DNA of 30,251 bases from CAZJNX01 sp964547415 (GCA_964547415.1 CAZJNX010000023.1:1-30251); one strand, 5' to 3'; counted from the stretch's first letter, positions 1-8,188 are shown. The notes: generated by a model not told the origin, from the sequence alone. Numbers and translations are program-made.

Positions 1-482
1 TGCCACTCGAAGCGCAGCCAGATGTAGGCCATGATGGCGATCAGCGAGGCGATGACGGCGATGGTGCCGGCCCGCGCGAGCTCGCTCGACACGCGCGGGC
101 CGACCACCTCGACGCGGCGCAGCTCCACCGCGTCGCCGAAGGTCTCCTGGATCAGCATGTTGGCGCGCTGCTGCGCCGCCTCGCCGCCGGGCTGGCGCTC
201 GACGCGGATGAGGACGTCGTTCTCCGTCCCGATCTCCTGGACCTGCACGTCGCCGAGGTTGAGGCCGGACACGCGCGAGCGGATGTCGCCGATGTCGACC
301 GGCCCCTCCTTCACGCGGATCTCGACGAGGGTGCCGCCCTTGAAGTCGATGCCGTAGTTGAGGCCGACCACGAGGAACAGCAGCACCGACAGGACGGCGA
401 GCGCCCCGGACGCGATCATCGCGGGCCGGCGGTAGCGCATGAAGGGGATCCGCGTCCCCGTCGGCAGCTTCACAAGGCGCAT
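1..482 (-). CDS. secF: SecF, protein translocase subunit (partial, N-terminal 160 residues)
   Basis: SecF pairs with SecD in the inner membrane and uses the proton gradient to help SecYEG/SecA complete protein export. The frame starts at an ATG (482-480) preceded by an AGAGGA ribosome site and runs off the left window edge, so only the first 160 residues are seen. They contain a first membrane segment (about 20-40), then the family motif YGIDFKGGT, a periplasmic domain of about 90 residues, and the beginning of the second membrane segment ending RFEW at the edge. It lies 50 bases after the secD stop in the same direction, in the classical yajC-secD-secF order. Identity is clear; completeness cannot be judged. 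Confidence 0.96.
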   Translation of the reverse strand, partial: MRLVKLPTGTRIPFMRYRRPAMIASGALAVLSVLLFLVVGLNYGIDFKGGTLVEIRVKEGPVDIGDIRSRVSGLNLGDVQVQEIGTENDVLIRVERQPGGEAAQQRANMLIQETFGDAVELRRVEVVGPRVSSELARAGTIAVIASLIAIMAYIWLRFEW

Positions 483-513
483 TCTGCGCAGGTCCTCTCA
501 GGTTCGGTCCGTC

Positions 514-529
514 CCGCGGGGCCCCGCGG
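514..529. repeat. Perfect 16-base palindrome in the secD-secF gap
   Basis: CCGCGGGGCCCCGCGG equals its own reverse complement. It lies three bases after the secD stop codon and about 30 bases before the secF start. As RNA it can form a 6-pair stem with a GGCC loop, just upstream of the secF ribosome site. It has no U-tract, so it is not a standard terminator. At this GC content short palindromes also arise by chance. Confidence 0.35.
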
Positions 530-532
530 TCC

Positions 533-2143
533 TCACAAGGGGACGGCGGACGGCCGCGTGCGCCTCACCCACAGCGCCACCAGGAGGCGCGTGAACATGT
601 AGGCGGTGAAGACGGTGGTCACGATGCCGATGGCGAGCGTCACCGCGAAGCCCCGGATCGGCCCGGAGCCGAGCTGGAACAGGATGACGGCCGCGATCAG
701 CGTGGTGATGTTGGCGTCGAGGATGGTGGCGATGGCGCGGCGGAAGCCCGCGTCGATGGCGTTGATGGCCTTGCGGCCCGCCGCCGCCTCCTCCCGGATG
801 CGCTCGTAGATGAGGACGTTGGCGTCCACCGCCATGCCCATGGTGAGCACGATCCCCGCGATCCCCGGGAGCGTCAGCGTGGCGCCGATGGCCGACAGGA
901 TCCCGAGGATCAGGACCACGTTGACGACGAGGGCGAGCACCGAGAAGACGCCGAACAGGCCGTAGACCGCGACCATGGAGGCAGCCACGAGGACGGCGCC
1001 GACGACCGAGGCGATCTGGCCCGCGGCGATCGAGTCCGCCCCGAGGCCCGGGCCCACCGTGCGCTCCTCGATGGGGATGAGGCGGGCGGGCAGCGCGCCC
1101 GCGCGCAGCAAAATGGCGAGGTCGTTCGCCGTCTCCACCGTGAAGTCGCCGGAGATCTGGCCCGACCCGCCGAGGATGGGCTCGCGGATCACCGGCGCGG
1201 TGATCACCTCGTTGTCGAGGAGGATCGCGAACGGGCGGCCGACGTTGCGCGAGGTCACCTCGCCGAAGGTGCGCGCTCCGCCGCCCGACAGGCGGAAGGT
1301 GACGATGGGCTCGTTGGTCTGCTGGTCGAACCCCGTCTGGGCGTCCACCAGGTCCTCGCCGGTAAGGAGCGGCGAATCCTCGATGATGAACGGCTCGGGC
1401 GGGTCGTCCATGGAGTAGACGAGCTGGGTCCCCGGCGGCGGGCGGGACTGGATCGCCTGGCGCGGCGACATGGACTGGTCCACCAGGTGGAAGGTGAGCT
1501 GGGCGGTCTGGCCGACGAGGGCCTTCAGCCGCTCCGGATCGCCGATGCCGGGCGCCTCCACGAGGATGCGGTCCTCGCCCTCCCGCTGGATCGAGGCCTC
1601 GGTGGTGCCGAGCTCGTCGATCCTGAGGCGGATGACCTCGATCGACTGCTGGACGATCGAGCGGATGCGCTGGGAAAGGCCCGCGTCGGTGAAGGTGAGG
1701 CGAAAGAGGCCGTCCGCCCCCTCCGTCAAAGCGAACTCGTTGGTGGCGGACTGGTTGAAGGTGCCGGTCGCGAGGGGGTTGAGGAGGTCTTCCAGCCGCG
1801 CGCGCGCCTCGTCCACCTGCTGCGGGTCGCGGATGCGGACCTGGACGCCCTCCTCCACGACGCCGAGGCCGGTGTAGCCGATGCGCGGCTCGTCCCGGAG
1901 GACGTTGCGCACCTCGCCGACGAGACCGCGCAGGCGCTTGTTCACGTAGTCCTGCCGGTCGACCTGGTACAGGAGATAGGCGCCGCCCTGCAGGTCGAGG
2001 CCGAGCACGATCTGCCGGCTCGGCATGAAGCCGGGCAAGCTCTCCGCCACGGAGCGCGGCAGGAGGTTCGGCAGGAGGGAGAGGAAGCCGCCGACCACCA
2101 CGAGGACGATCAGCGCGATCTTCCAGCGCGCGAAATAGAGCAT
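533..2143 (-). CDS. secD: SecD, protein translocase subunit
   Basis: SecD is the larger half of the SecDF export motor. The 536-residue protein has an N-terminal membrane segment (about 9-27) and the D1 motif VLGLDLQGGAYLLYQVD (about 46-62). A long periplasmic region (P1 domain) follows, with the late motif LLRAGALPA. At the C-terminal end are five membrane segments with GMAVDANVLIYERIREE, the conserved RND-type helix motif carrying the Asp implicated in proton flow. Length is typical for a separate SecD; no fusion to SecF is present. It lies 66 bases downstream of yajC and 50 bases upstream of secF, so the three genes most likely form one transcript. Two tandem hairpins sit in the leader just before the start codon. 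Confidence 0.98.
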   Translation of the reverse strand: MLYFARWKIALIVLVVVGGFLSLLPNLLPRSVAESLPGFMPSRQIVLGLDLQGGAYLLYQVDRQDYVNKRLRGLVGEVRNVLRDEPRIGYTGLGVVEEGVQVRIRDPQQVDEARARLEDLLNPLATGTFNQSATNEFALTEGADGLFRLTFTDAGLSQRIRSIVQQSIEVIRLRIDELGTTEASIQREGEDRILVEAPGIGDPERLKALVGQTAQLTFHLVDQSMSPRQAIQSRPPPGTQLVYSMDDPPEPFIIEDSPLLTGEDLVDAQTGFDQQTNEPIVTFRLSGGGARTFGEVTSRNVGRPFAILLDNEVITAPVIREPILGGSGQISGDFTVETANDLAILLRAGALPARLIPIEERTVGPGLGADSIAAGQIASVVGAVLVAASMVAVYGLFGVFSVLALVVNVVLILGILSAIGATLTLPGIAGIVLTMGMAVDANVLIYERIREEAAAGRKAINAIDAGFRRAIATILDANITTLIAAVILFQLGSGPIRGFAVTLAIGIVTTVFTAYMFTRLLVALWVRRTRPSAVPL

Positions 2144-2160
2144 GTCACCCCGTGCGTGTC

Positions 2161-2205
2161 GCCCGGCGCGCCTGCCGCGCCGGGCATCGCCCCGTCATGG
2201 GGCGA
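2161..2205 (-). promoter_or_regulatory. Two tandem stem-loops between yajC and secD
   Basis: Two perfect inverted repeats fill most of the 66-base gap. The first has arms 2161-2170 and 2176-2185 (10 pairs, 5-base loop). The second has arms 2187-2193 and 2199-2205 (7 pairs, 5-base loop). On the minus-strand transcript they come directly after the yajC stop and end about 17 bases before the secD ATG, close to its GGGGTGA ribosome site. No U-tract follows, so simple termination is unlikely. They could stabilise the yajC message, attenuate, or tune secD translation. Their presence is seen directly; the role is inference. Confidence 0.5.
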
Positions 2206-2209
2206 GTGG

Positions 2210-2542
2210 TCAGGCGTTGTCGGCCGCGGGCTCGCCCTTGGCGCGCACCTCGGTCACCGTGTTGCGCACGACGCGCACGCGGTTGCCCTCGGAAAACTCC
2301 ACCTGGAGCTCGTTGTCGTCCACCACCTTGGTGATCTTGCCGATGAGGCCGCCGGCGGTCACCACCGTGTCGCCCCGCTTCAGGTTGGACACCATCTCCT
2401 GGTGGGCCTTCATCCGCTGCCGCTGGGGGCGGATGATGAGGAAGTACATGATCACGAAGATCAGAATGAACGGCAGCAGCGAAATGACGAATTCCGCACC
2501 GCCCCCACCGGCGCCCTGGGCATAGGCTGGCGTGACGAGCAT
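2210..2542 (-). CDS. yajC: YajC, Sec translocon accessory subunit
   Basis: YajC is a small single-span inner-membrane protein that associates with SecDF-YidC and, in RND pumps, with AcrB. The 110-residue protein has a short N-terminal tail, one membrane helix (about 17-37) ending in the signature YFLIIRPQRQRMK, then the cytosolic domain with GDTVVTAGGLIGKI and a basic/acidic C-terminus. Length and motif order match the family. It starts the yajC-secD-secF run. A sigma70-like promoter candidate lies about 190 bases upstream on the same strand. Confidence 0.97.
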   Translation of the reverse strand: MLVTPAYAQGAGGGGAEFVISLLPFILIFVIMYFLIIRPQRQRMKAHQEMVSNLKRGDTVVTAGGLIGKITKVVDDNELQVEFSEGNRVRVVRNTVTEVRAKGEPAADNA

Positions 2543-2880
2543 CGAGGGTCCCTGTCCAAGCGTGGGCGACGGACCGGGGCGCGCCCGGACCCGCCGATAT
2601 CAACGGGTGGTGCCGCAAGGCGGCGGCCGGCCCCGGCGTCGGCCGCCCGAGGGGCGCGCCGGCCCGCCGGGCCCGCCACGAGATCGTGTCCGGGGAGCGA
2701 CGGTTCAACCCGCGCCCGCCCGCCGGCACCGGCTTCTATACCCGGGCGGCGCCCGTTTGCAACGACCGCGGCCGCGCGCCGCCCCCCGTTCCGCGACGGC
2801 CGGCCGCATGCTAGCGAGAGCGCCGATCGGCCGCACCGGCCGCGAACGCCCCATCGGACGCTGAACGGAACCCCGCCGGA
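2543..2880. other. Divergent intergenic region, yajC / DUF815 ATPase (338 bases)
   Basis: This gap separates the minus-strand yajC start from the plus-strand ATPase start. It contains one good minus-strand promoter candidate (2735-2762). I saw no convincing RNA gene, no T-tract terminator and no conserved small reading frame. The plus-strand promoter for the ATPase could not be picked out by eye. Confidence 0.5.
2735..2762 (-). promoter_or_regulatory. Candidate sigma70-type promoter for yajC-secD-secF
   Basis: On the minus strand TTGCAA (2762-2757) is followed after 16 bases by TATAGA (2740-2735). TA-rich hexamers are rare in this DNA, which makes the pair stand out. It would give a 5' leader of about 185 bases before the yajC ATG. 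The assignment is by pattern only. Confidence 0.4.
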
Positions 2881-3762
2881 ATGGACATGGACGCCCGCAA
2901 CGACCCGCTGCTTTCCCGCCTCGACACGCTGATCGCGCTCCTCGAGCGCGCCGTGCCCGCCGCCCCCGCCCCGCCCGACCTTTCGGCGGCCGACGCCTTC
3001 GTGTGGGCGCCCGAGCGGGAGGGGCTCGCCCCGGTGGAGACGGTGGCGCGGGTGGAGATCGCGCTCCTGAAGGGCATCGAGCGGATGCGGGACGCCCTTC
3101 TCGACAACACGCGCCGCTTCGCCTCGGGGCTGCCGGCGAACAACGTCCTCCTGTGGGGGGCGCGGGGCATGGGCAAGTCGTCCCTCGTGAAGGCCGCCCA
3201 CGCGACGGTGAACGCGGAGCGGGCGGAGGGCGTGCCGCCGCTCAAGCTCGTGGAGATCCACCGGGAGGACATCGAGACGCTGCCGCGGCTGATGGCGCTG
3301 GTGCGCGGCGCGCCGTTCCGCTTCGTCCTGTTCTGCGACGACCTGTCGTTCGACCAGGGCGACACCTCCTACAAGAGCCTGAAGGCGGTGCTGGAGGGCG
3401 GGATCGAGGGGCGGCCGGAGAACGTCGTCTTCTACGCCACGTCCAACCGGCGCCACCTCCTGCCGCGGGAGATGATGGAGAACGAGAAGAGCTCGGCCAT
3501 CAACCCGGGGGACGCGGTGCAGGAGCGGATATCGCTGTCGGACCGGTTCGGGCTGTGGCTCGGCTTCCACCAGTGCAGCCAGGACGAGTATCTCGCCATG
3601 GTCCGCGGCTACGTGGAGGCGTTCGCCCTGCCGGTGGACGAGGAGACCCTTCGCCGGGACGCCCTCGAGTGGGCGACGACCCGCGGCTCCCGCTCCGGCC
3701 GCGTCGCCTTCCAGTTCATCCAGGACCTCGCCGGCCGCCTCGGCCAGCGCCTGACGCGCTGA
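2881..3762 (+). CDS. DUF815-family AAA-like ATPase
   Basis: A 293-residue cytosolic P-loop ATPase of the DUF815 family, which has no settled biochemical function. Visible motifs are Walker A GARGMGKS (93-100), Walker B FVLFCDD (148-154), the family stretch YKSLKAVLEGG, and a sensor-like ATSNRRHLLPR (186-195) as in AAA proteins, then a C-terminal helical lid. No membrane segment. The ATG at 2881 has a second in-frame ATG two codons later, so the exact start is uncertain. The gene is the only plus-strand gene inside the otherwise minus-strand block from dgt to secF: it diverges from yajC and converges on the DipM-like gene. A DUF815 gene next to yajC is a common arrangement in alphaproteobacteria, so it looks native rather than inserted. 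Confidence 0.9.
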   Translation: MDMDARNDPLLSRLDTLIALLERAVPAAPAPPDLSAADAFVWAPEREGLAPVETVARVEIALLKGIERMRDALLDNTRRFASGLPANNVLLWGARGMGKSSLVKAAHATVNAERAEGVPPLKLVEIHREDIETLPRLMALVRGAPFRFVLFCDDLSFDQGDTSYKSLKAVLEGGIEGRPENVVFYATSNRRHLLPREMMENEKSSAINPGDAVQERISLSDRFGLWLGFHQCSQDEYLAMVRGYVEAFALPVDEETLRRDALEWATTRGSRSGRVAFQFIQDLAGRLGQRLTR

Positions 3763-3780
3763 CCGCCCCGCCCGGCGCCG

Positions 3781-3816
3781 CCCGCGACGGCCGGCGCCCC
3801 GATCGCCGTCGGCGGG
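3781..3816 (+). terminator. Possible hairpin after the DUF815 gene
   Basis: Arms 3781-3791 and 3805-3816 pair over 11 positions with one bulged base, starting 18 bases after the ATPase stop. There is no T-run after it, so if it terminates it would need Rho or only act weakly. Confidence 0.3.
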
Positions 3817-3830
3817 CGCGTCCCTCGCCC

Positions 3831-3861
3831 AAGAAAAAGCCGCCCGGGGGAACCGGGCGGC
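3831..3861 (-). terminator. Intrinsic terminator of the DipM-like gene
   Basis: A perfect 9-pair stem (3839-3847 with 3853-3861, loop GGGAA) is followed on the minus strand by TTTTTCTT (3838-3831). It lies 29 bases beyond the stop codon of the LysM/M23 gene and would close that transcription unit before it reaches the convergent ATPase gene. This is the clearest intrinsic terminator in the window. Confidence 0.85.
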
Positions 3862-3890
3862 GAGGTCGCGGGGGAGGGAGAGGATGGGGC

Positions 3891-5255
3891 TCAGGCGCCC
3901 GAGAGGTGGGGGAGCGGGTCGACGGGCTTGGAGCCCTTGCGCAGCTCGAAGTGGAGCTGGGGCTGGCTGACCGAGCCGGTGGAGCCGACCGTCGAGATCA
4001 CCTGCCCGCGCCGCACCTTGTCGCCGCGCTTCACCTTGAGCACCTCGTTGTGGGCGTAGGCGGTGACCCAGCCGCCCTCGTGCTGGATGAGGACGAGGTT
4101 GCCGTAGCCCGGCAGCTCGTTGCCCGCGTAGATCACCGTGCCCTGCTCGGCCGCCTTGACGGGCGTGCCCGCGGGCAGGGCGAGGTTGATGCCGTCGTTG
4201 CGCTCGCCGTTCGCCTGCTTGCCGAAGCCGGCGACGATCCGCCCGCGGGCGGGCCAGCGGAAGCCGCGCACCCCGTCGTCCGCGGGCGCTTCCGCCGCCT
4301 TCTCGTCCCCGTCGGGGCCGGCCGCGGCCGTCGCGTCGGTCATGGTGGCGCCCGCCCGTACCGCCCCGGAGGCGACGGAGGCGACCTCCACGGGCTTCGG
4401 CTCGGCCGCCGCCGGCTCCGCGGACGCCGTCGCCGCGGGCTCCCTCGTGGCGTCGTCGTCGGTTCCGCCGCTGGCGGAGGCGAGGGCCGTCGACCCGCCC
4501 GGGAGCCTCAGCCGCTCGCCCGCCTTCACCTTGTAGTCGGGGCCGACGCCGTTCGCCGCCATCAGTGCCGCGGGGCTCACGTCGTGGATCCGCGCCACCT
4601 GCCAGAGGGTCTCGCCGGGCTGGACGATATGGGTGCCGCCCGCGGCCGACGCCCCGCCGGCCGGCGCCTGCGGGGCGACCGCGACGGCGTCGGGCGTCCG
4701 GGCCGCCTCCTCCGCGCCGATCCTCAGCTGGCCGAGGTCGCGGGGACCGGAGGCGATGCCTTCCGGGCCGGCGTCGAGGGGCGTCGCCACCGCCGCCTCC
4801 GCGTCCCGGTAGACGTAGGTCGGGATCACGAGGGCCTGGCCCGGCCGTGCGGCCTCGGGACCCGGCAGACGGTTGGCGGCGACGATCACGTCCACCGGCA
4901 CCCCGTGGCGCTGGGCGAGGAGGGTGAGCGTCTCCCCCGCCTGGAGGGTGACCACCGGGGCGCCGACGGTCGTCCACTGGCCGCGGGCGACGCCGGCCCC
5001 CGTGGCGGTCGGATCGGGGGCGTAGGAGCGGCCGGCCGGGGCGAGGGCCGCGCTCTGGACCGGCTGGACACCGGCCGAGACCTGGCTCCCGGCGATGATC
5101 GCCCGCTGGTTGGCCGTGGAACCGGCGAACAGGGGGCCTTCGGACAGCCGCGTCGCATCGCTGCTGCAGCCAGCCGCGACGCCTGCCGCAAGGACCACGA
5201 GCGCGGACCGCTTCAGCGAGCGACTCGGCGGACGGAGGTAGACCCGACGCATCAT
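3891..5255 (-). CDS. dipM: LysM/LytM (M23) cell-wall protein, DipM/NlpD type, degenerate active site
   Basis: A 454-residue envelope protein that probably regulates cell-wall hydrolases during division. After a basic N-terminus comes a hydrophobic stretch (about 17-29) ending AAGC at Cys30, an imperfect lipobox, so it may be a lipoprotein. LysM 1 spans about 101-147 and LysM 2 about 209-252, followed by an Ala/Glu/Asp-rich linker. The C-terminal M23 domain (about 330-450) is well preserved in fold motifs (YGNLVLIQHEGGW, AYAHN, GSTGSVSQPQLHFELR). The HxxxD zinc ligands are replaced by Asn353 and Asn357, and the first His of HxH by Gln433, leaving only His435. This matches non-catalytic activators such as DipM and NlpD. 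The position after serS-surE-pcm matches the familiar surE-pcm-nlpD order. A 176-base gap to pcm suggests its own promoter, not identified. Confidence 0.9.
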   Translation of the reverse strand: MMRRVYLRPPSRSLKRSALVVLAAGVAAGCSSDATRLSEGPLFAGSTANQRAIIAGSQVSAGVQPVQSAALAPAGRSYAPDPTATGAGVARGQWTTVGAPVVTLQAGETLTLLAQRHGVPVDVIVAANRLPGPEAARPGQALVIPTYVYRDAEAAVATPLDAGPEGIASGPRDLGQLRIGAEEAARTPDAVAVAPQAPAGGASAAGGTHIVQPGETLWQVARIHDVSPAALMAANGVGPDYKVKAGERLRLPGGSTALASASGGTDDDATREPAATASAEPAAAEPKPVEVASVASGAVRAGATMTDATAAAGPDGDEKAAEAPADDGVRGFRWPARGRIVAGFGKQANGERNDGINLALPAGTPVKAAEQGTVIYAGNELPGYGNLVLIQHEGGWVTAYAHNEVLKVKRGDKVRRGQVISTVGSTGSVSQPQLHFELRKGSKPVDPLPHLSGA

Positions 5256-5431
5256 CCGACACCCTTCGACGCAACCGGTGGGAACACGGGAGCGAGGATG
5301 GGCGGCGGGCGTTGACGAACCTTGAATCGGGTGCGCCGGATTCGATCAGGTTCCAGCGCCGATGGCCCCGGACCGGCAAGGCTTTCCTTCCTGTTGCGCC
5401 GATGCCACAGGCGGCCCCATGAGGAAGAAGG

Positions 5432-6112
5432 TCACAGGGCCTCGGCCGGCCCCTCCTGCAGCGGGACGAAGCGGACGGGGGCGAGTCGTTCCTCGTCGAG
5501 GCCGCCCTCGCCCTTCGCGAACCGCGTCAGGTGCTGGACGCCGCCGGACGGCCCCACGGGCGCGACGAGAACGCCGCCGGGGGCGAGCTGGTCGAGGAGG
5601 GCGGGCGGCACTTCCGGTGCGGCGGCCGTCAAGAGGATGCGGTCGAAGGGGGCGCGGCGGCGGTCGCCGAGGGTGCCGTCGCCGAGGAGGACGGTCACGT
5701 TGTCGGCGCCGAGGGCGTCGAGCCGCTCCCGGGCGAGGGCGGCGAGGGTGCGGTAGCGCTCGATGGTGACGACCTCGGCGGCGAGGCGCGACAGGACGGC
5801 CGCCTGGTAGCCCGAGCCCGTGCCCACTTCGAGGACGCGGTCGGCGGGCGACAGGTCGAGGGCCGCCGTCATCAGGGCGACGACGGCGGGCTGGGAGATG
5901 GTCTGCCCGCACTCGATGGGCAGCGGCGCGTTGCGGTAGGCGAGCGGCTGGTGGCGGCGGTCGAGGAAGAGGCGGCGCGGGATCGCCTCGATGGCCGAGA
6001 GCGCCGCCCGGTCGGAGATGCCCTCCCGGCGGAGCTCCAGGATGAGGGCCGCGAGGGCGATCCGGTCCGCCTCGGTGGCTTCGGCCTCGCCCGCGACGCC
6101 CTCGCCCCCCAT
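5432..6112 (-). CDS. pcm: Protein-L-isoaspartate O-methyltransferase
   Basis: Pcm methylates L-isoaspartyl residues in aged proteins, using S-adenosylmethionine, so they can revert to aspartate. The 226-residue protein carries the substrate-side motif YRNAPLPIECGQTISQP (about 59-75) and methyltransferase motif I VLEVGTGSGYQ (93-103). The post-I acidic residue follows (VVTIERY), then DRILLTAAAPEVP as motif II. The ATG at 6112 is 25 bases after the surE stop, with a G-rich ribosome site between. Length is normal. It follows serS and surE in one direction, the usual surE-pcm pair. The sequence after the stop (5256-5431) separates it from the DipM-like gene. Confidence 0.96.
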   Translation of the reverse strand: MGGEGVAGEAEATEADRIALAALILELRREGISDRAALSAIEAIPRRLFLDRRHQPLAYRNAPLPIECGQTISQPAVVALMTAALDLSPADRVLEVGTGSGYQAAVLSRLAAEVVTIERYRTLAALARERLDALGADNVTVLLGDGTLGDRRRAPFDRILLTAAAPEVPPALLDQLAPGGVLVAPVGPSGGVQHLTRFAKGEGGLDEERLAPVRFVPLQEGPAEAL

Positions 6113-6137
6113 CGCGGCGCCCCCGGGCGGCCGGCGG

Positions 6138-6896
6138 TCAGCCGAGGGCGCTCGCGAGGCGCGCGCACGCCTCGTGGTCGGTGAGGTCGAGGCGCAGCGG
6201 CGTCACCGAGACGAAGCCGTTGTAGACGGCGTGAAGGTCCGTCCCCTCCGGCGGGGTCGACAGGGACCGCTCGAAGCCGATCCAGTAGTAGGGCTGGTGG
6301 CGCCCGTCGTGGCGCTCCTCCACCTTGAGGAGGCCCTGGTCGCGCTTGCCCTGCCGCGTGACGCGCCAGCCATTCACGTCCTCGGCCGGGCAGTCCGGGA
6401 AGTTCACGTTGACGAGGGTCGTCGGCGGCAGGTCGAGGGCGAGGAGGCGGGAGATCACCTCCGGCCCGTGGCCGATGGCGGCGGAAAAGTCCGGGCGCGT
6501 GCCGCGGCCGAAGCCGTAGGCCTGGGACAGCGCCATGGAGCGAACGCCGAGGAGCATGCCCTCCATCGCCCCGGCGACGGTCCCCGAATAGGTCACGTCG
6601 TCGGCGATGTTCTGCCCCGCGTTGACGCCGGACAGGACGAGGTCCGGCGGCCCGTCGAGGGCCTGGCGCAGCCCCATGATGACGCAGTCGGTGGGCGTGC
6701 CGCGCACGGCGAAGCGCCTCTCGCCCACCTTGCGCATCCGCAAGGGGTCGGCGAGGGTGAGGCTGTGGGAGGCGCCGGACTGGTCGGTCTCGGGCGCCAC
6801 CACCCACACGTCGTCGGACAGCGCCCCGGCGATCTCCTCGAGGGCGGAAAGGCCCGGCGCGTTGATGCCGTCGTCGTTGGTGAGGAGAATGCGCAT
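6138..6896 (-). CDS. surE: SurE, 5'/3'-nucleotidase (survival protein E)
   Basis: SurE is a metal-dependent nucleoside 5'- and 3'-monophosphatase, also active on short polyphosphate. The 252-residue protein opens with the diagnostic MRILLTNDDGINAPGL. The expected metal site is visible as Asp8-Asp9, Ser40 (in TDQSGASHS) and Asn92 (in LSGVNAGQN), followed by TYSGTVAGAMEG. Its ATG (6896-6894) shares one base with the serS stop (TGATG), which fixes the start and indicates translational coupling. Pcm follows after 25 bases. A longer open frame runs upstream inside serS, but it is only a shadow. Confidence 0.98.
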   Translation of the reverse strand: MRILLTNDDGINAPGLSALEEIAGALSDDVWVVAPETDQSGASHSLTLADPLRMRKVGERRFAVRGTPTDCVIMGLRQALDGPPDLVLSGVNAGQNIADDVTYSGTVAGAMEGMLLGVRSMALSQAYGFGRGTRPDFSAAIGHGPEVISRLLALDLPPTTLVNVNFPDCPAEDVNGWRVTRQGKRDQGLLKVEERHDGRHQPYYWIGFERSLSTPPEGTDLHAVYNGFVSVTPLRLDLTDHEACARLASALG

Positions 6897-8188
6897 CAGG
6901 AAGGGCACCTCGGGCCGTCGATCAGCTGGATGCCCCCCATATAGGGCTCGAGGACGGCCGGGACCTCGATGGCGCCCGATTCCGTCTGGTAGGTCTCCAT
7001 CACCGCGATGAGGGCGCGGCCGACGGCGACGCCCGAGCCGTTGAGGGTGTGGACGTGGCGCAGGGCCCCTCCCCCATCTGGCCGGAAGCGGGCGCGCATG
7101 CGCCGGGCCTGGAAGTCGGTGCACACCGAGCAGCTCGAGATCTCCCGGTACTGACCCTGCCCCGGGAGCCAGACCTCGATGTCGTGGGTCTTGGCGGCGG
7201 CGAAGCCCATGTCGCCTGTGGACAGCGTGACGACGCGGTAGGACAGGCCGAGGCGGCGCAGGACGGCCTCGGCGCAGTCCAGCATCCGCTCGAGCTCCTC
7301 GAGCGACCGGTCCGGGTGGGTGACGGAGACGAGCTCCACCTTGGAGAACTGGTGCTGGCGGAGCATGCCGCGCACGTCCCGCCCCGCCGAGCCCGCCTCG
7401 GAGCGGAAGCACGGGGTGAGCGCGGTGACCCGCAGCGGCAGGTCCGCCTCGGCCAGCGTCTCCTCGCGCACGAGGTTGGTGAGCGGGACCTCGGCGGTCG
7501 GGACCAGCCAGCGCCCGTCGGTGGTGGCGAACAGGTCCTCGGCGAACTTCGGCAGCTGCGCGGTGCCGTAGACGGCCGCATCGCGGACGAGGAGCGGCGG
7601 GGCGACCTCCACGTAGCCGTGCTCGCGGGTGTGGAGGTCGATCATGAACTGGCCGAGCGCCCGCTCTAGCCGGGCGAGCGGCCCCTTGAGGGCGACGAAG
7701 CGCGATCCCGCGATGCGGGCCGCCGTCTCGAAGTCCATGAGGCCGAGGGCCTCGCCGAGCTCGAAGTGCTCCTTCGGCGCGAAGGCGAAGGCGGGGGGCG
7801 TGCCGACGCGGGAGACCTCGAGGTTGGCGGCCTCGTCCTCGCCCACGGGAACGTCGGCGAGCGGCGGGTTCGGCACCTCCGAGAGGGCCGCCTCGAGGGC
7901 CTCGCTCGCCGCGCGCTCCTCCGCCTCGGCGGCGGCGAGGTCGTCCTTGAGGCGGGCGACCTCCTCGATGAGCCCGGCGGCGCGCGCCTCGTCCTTCGCG
8001 CCCTTGGCCTTGCCGATCTCGCGGCTCGCGGCGTTGCGCCGCTCCTGCAGCTCCTGCAGGCGCGAGACGACGGCGCGGCGGCGGTCGTCGAGGGCGACGA
8101 GGCGGGCCGCGACGGGCTCGCCGCCGCGGCTCTTCATGGCGGCGTCGAGGGCGTCCGGGTTCTCCCTCACCCACTTGATGTCGAGCAT
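6896..8188 (-). CDS. serS: Seryl-tRNA synthetase
   Basis: A class II aminoacyl-tRNA synthetase that charges tRNA-Ser (and tRNA-Sec where present). The 430 residues begin MLDIKWVRENPDAL. They then show the long antiparallel coiled coil that contacts the tRNA (about 30-105), the TAE serine-binding motif (231-233), motif 2 CFRSEAGSAGRDVRG (260-274) and motif 3 NGSGVAVGR (383-391). Length is normal. It overlaps surE by one base and lies 95 bases after tatC. Confidence 0.98.
   Translation of the reverse strand: MLDIKWVRENPDALDAAMKSRGGEPVAARLVALDDRRRAVVSRLQELQERRNAASREIGKAKGAKDEARAAGLIEEVARLKDDLAAAEAEERAASEALEAALSEVPNPPLADVPVGEDEAANLEVSRVGTPPAFAFAPKEHFELGEALGLMDFETAARIAGSRFVALKGPLARLERALGQFMIDLHTREHGYVEVAPPLLVRDAAVYGTAQLPKFAEDLFATTDGRWLVPTAEVPLTNLVREETLAEADLPLRVTALTPCFRSEAGSAGRDVRGMLRQHQFSKVELVSVTHPDRSLEELERMLDCAEAVLRRLGLSYRVVTLSTGDMGFAAAKTHDIEVWLPGQGQYREISSCSVCTDFQARRMRARFRPDGGGALRHVHTLNGSGVAVGRALIAVMETYQTESGAIEVPAVLEPYMGGIQLIDGPRCPS

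Noticed and set aside
2461..5379. A minus-strand frame open for 972 codons across yajC, the ATPase gene and the DipM-like gene
   Set aside because: It is Arg/Gly/Pro-rich without any recognisable domain and overlaps three genes with clear family motifs; long chance frames are expected at this GC content.
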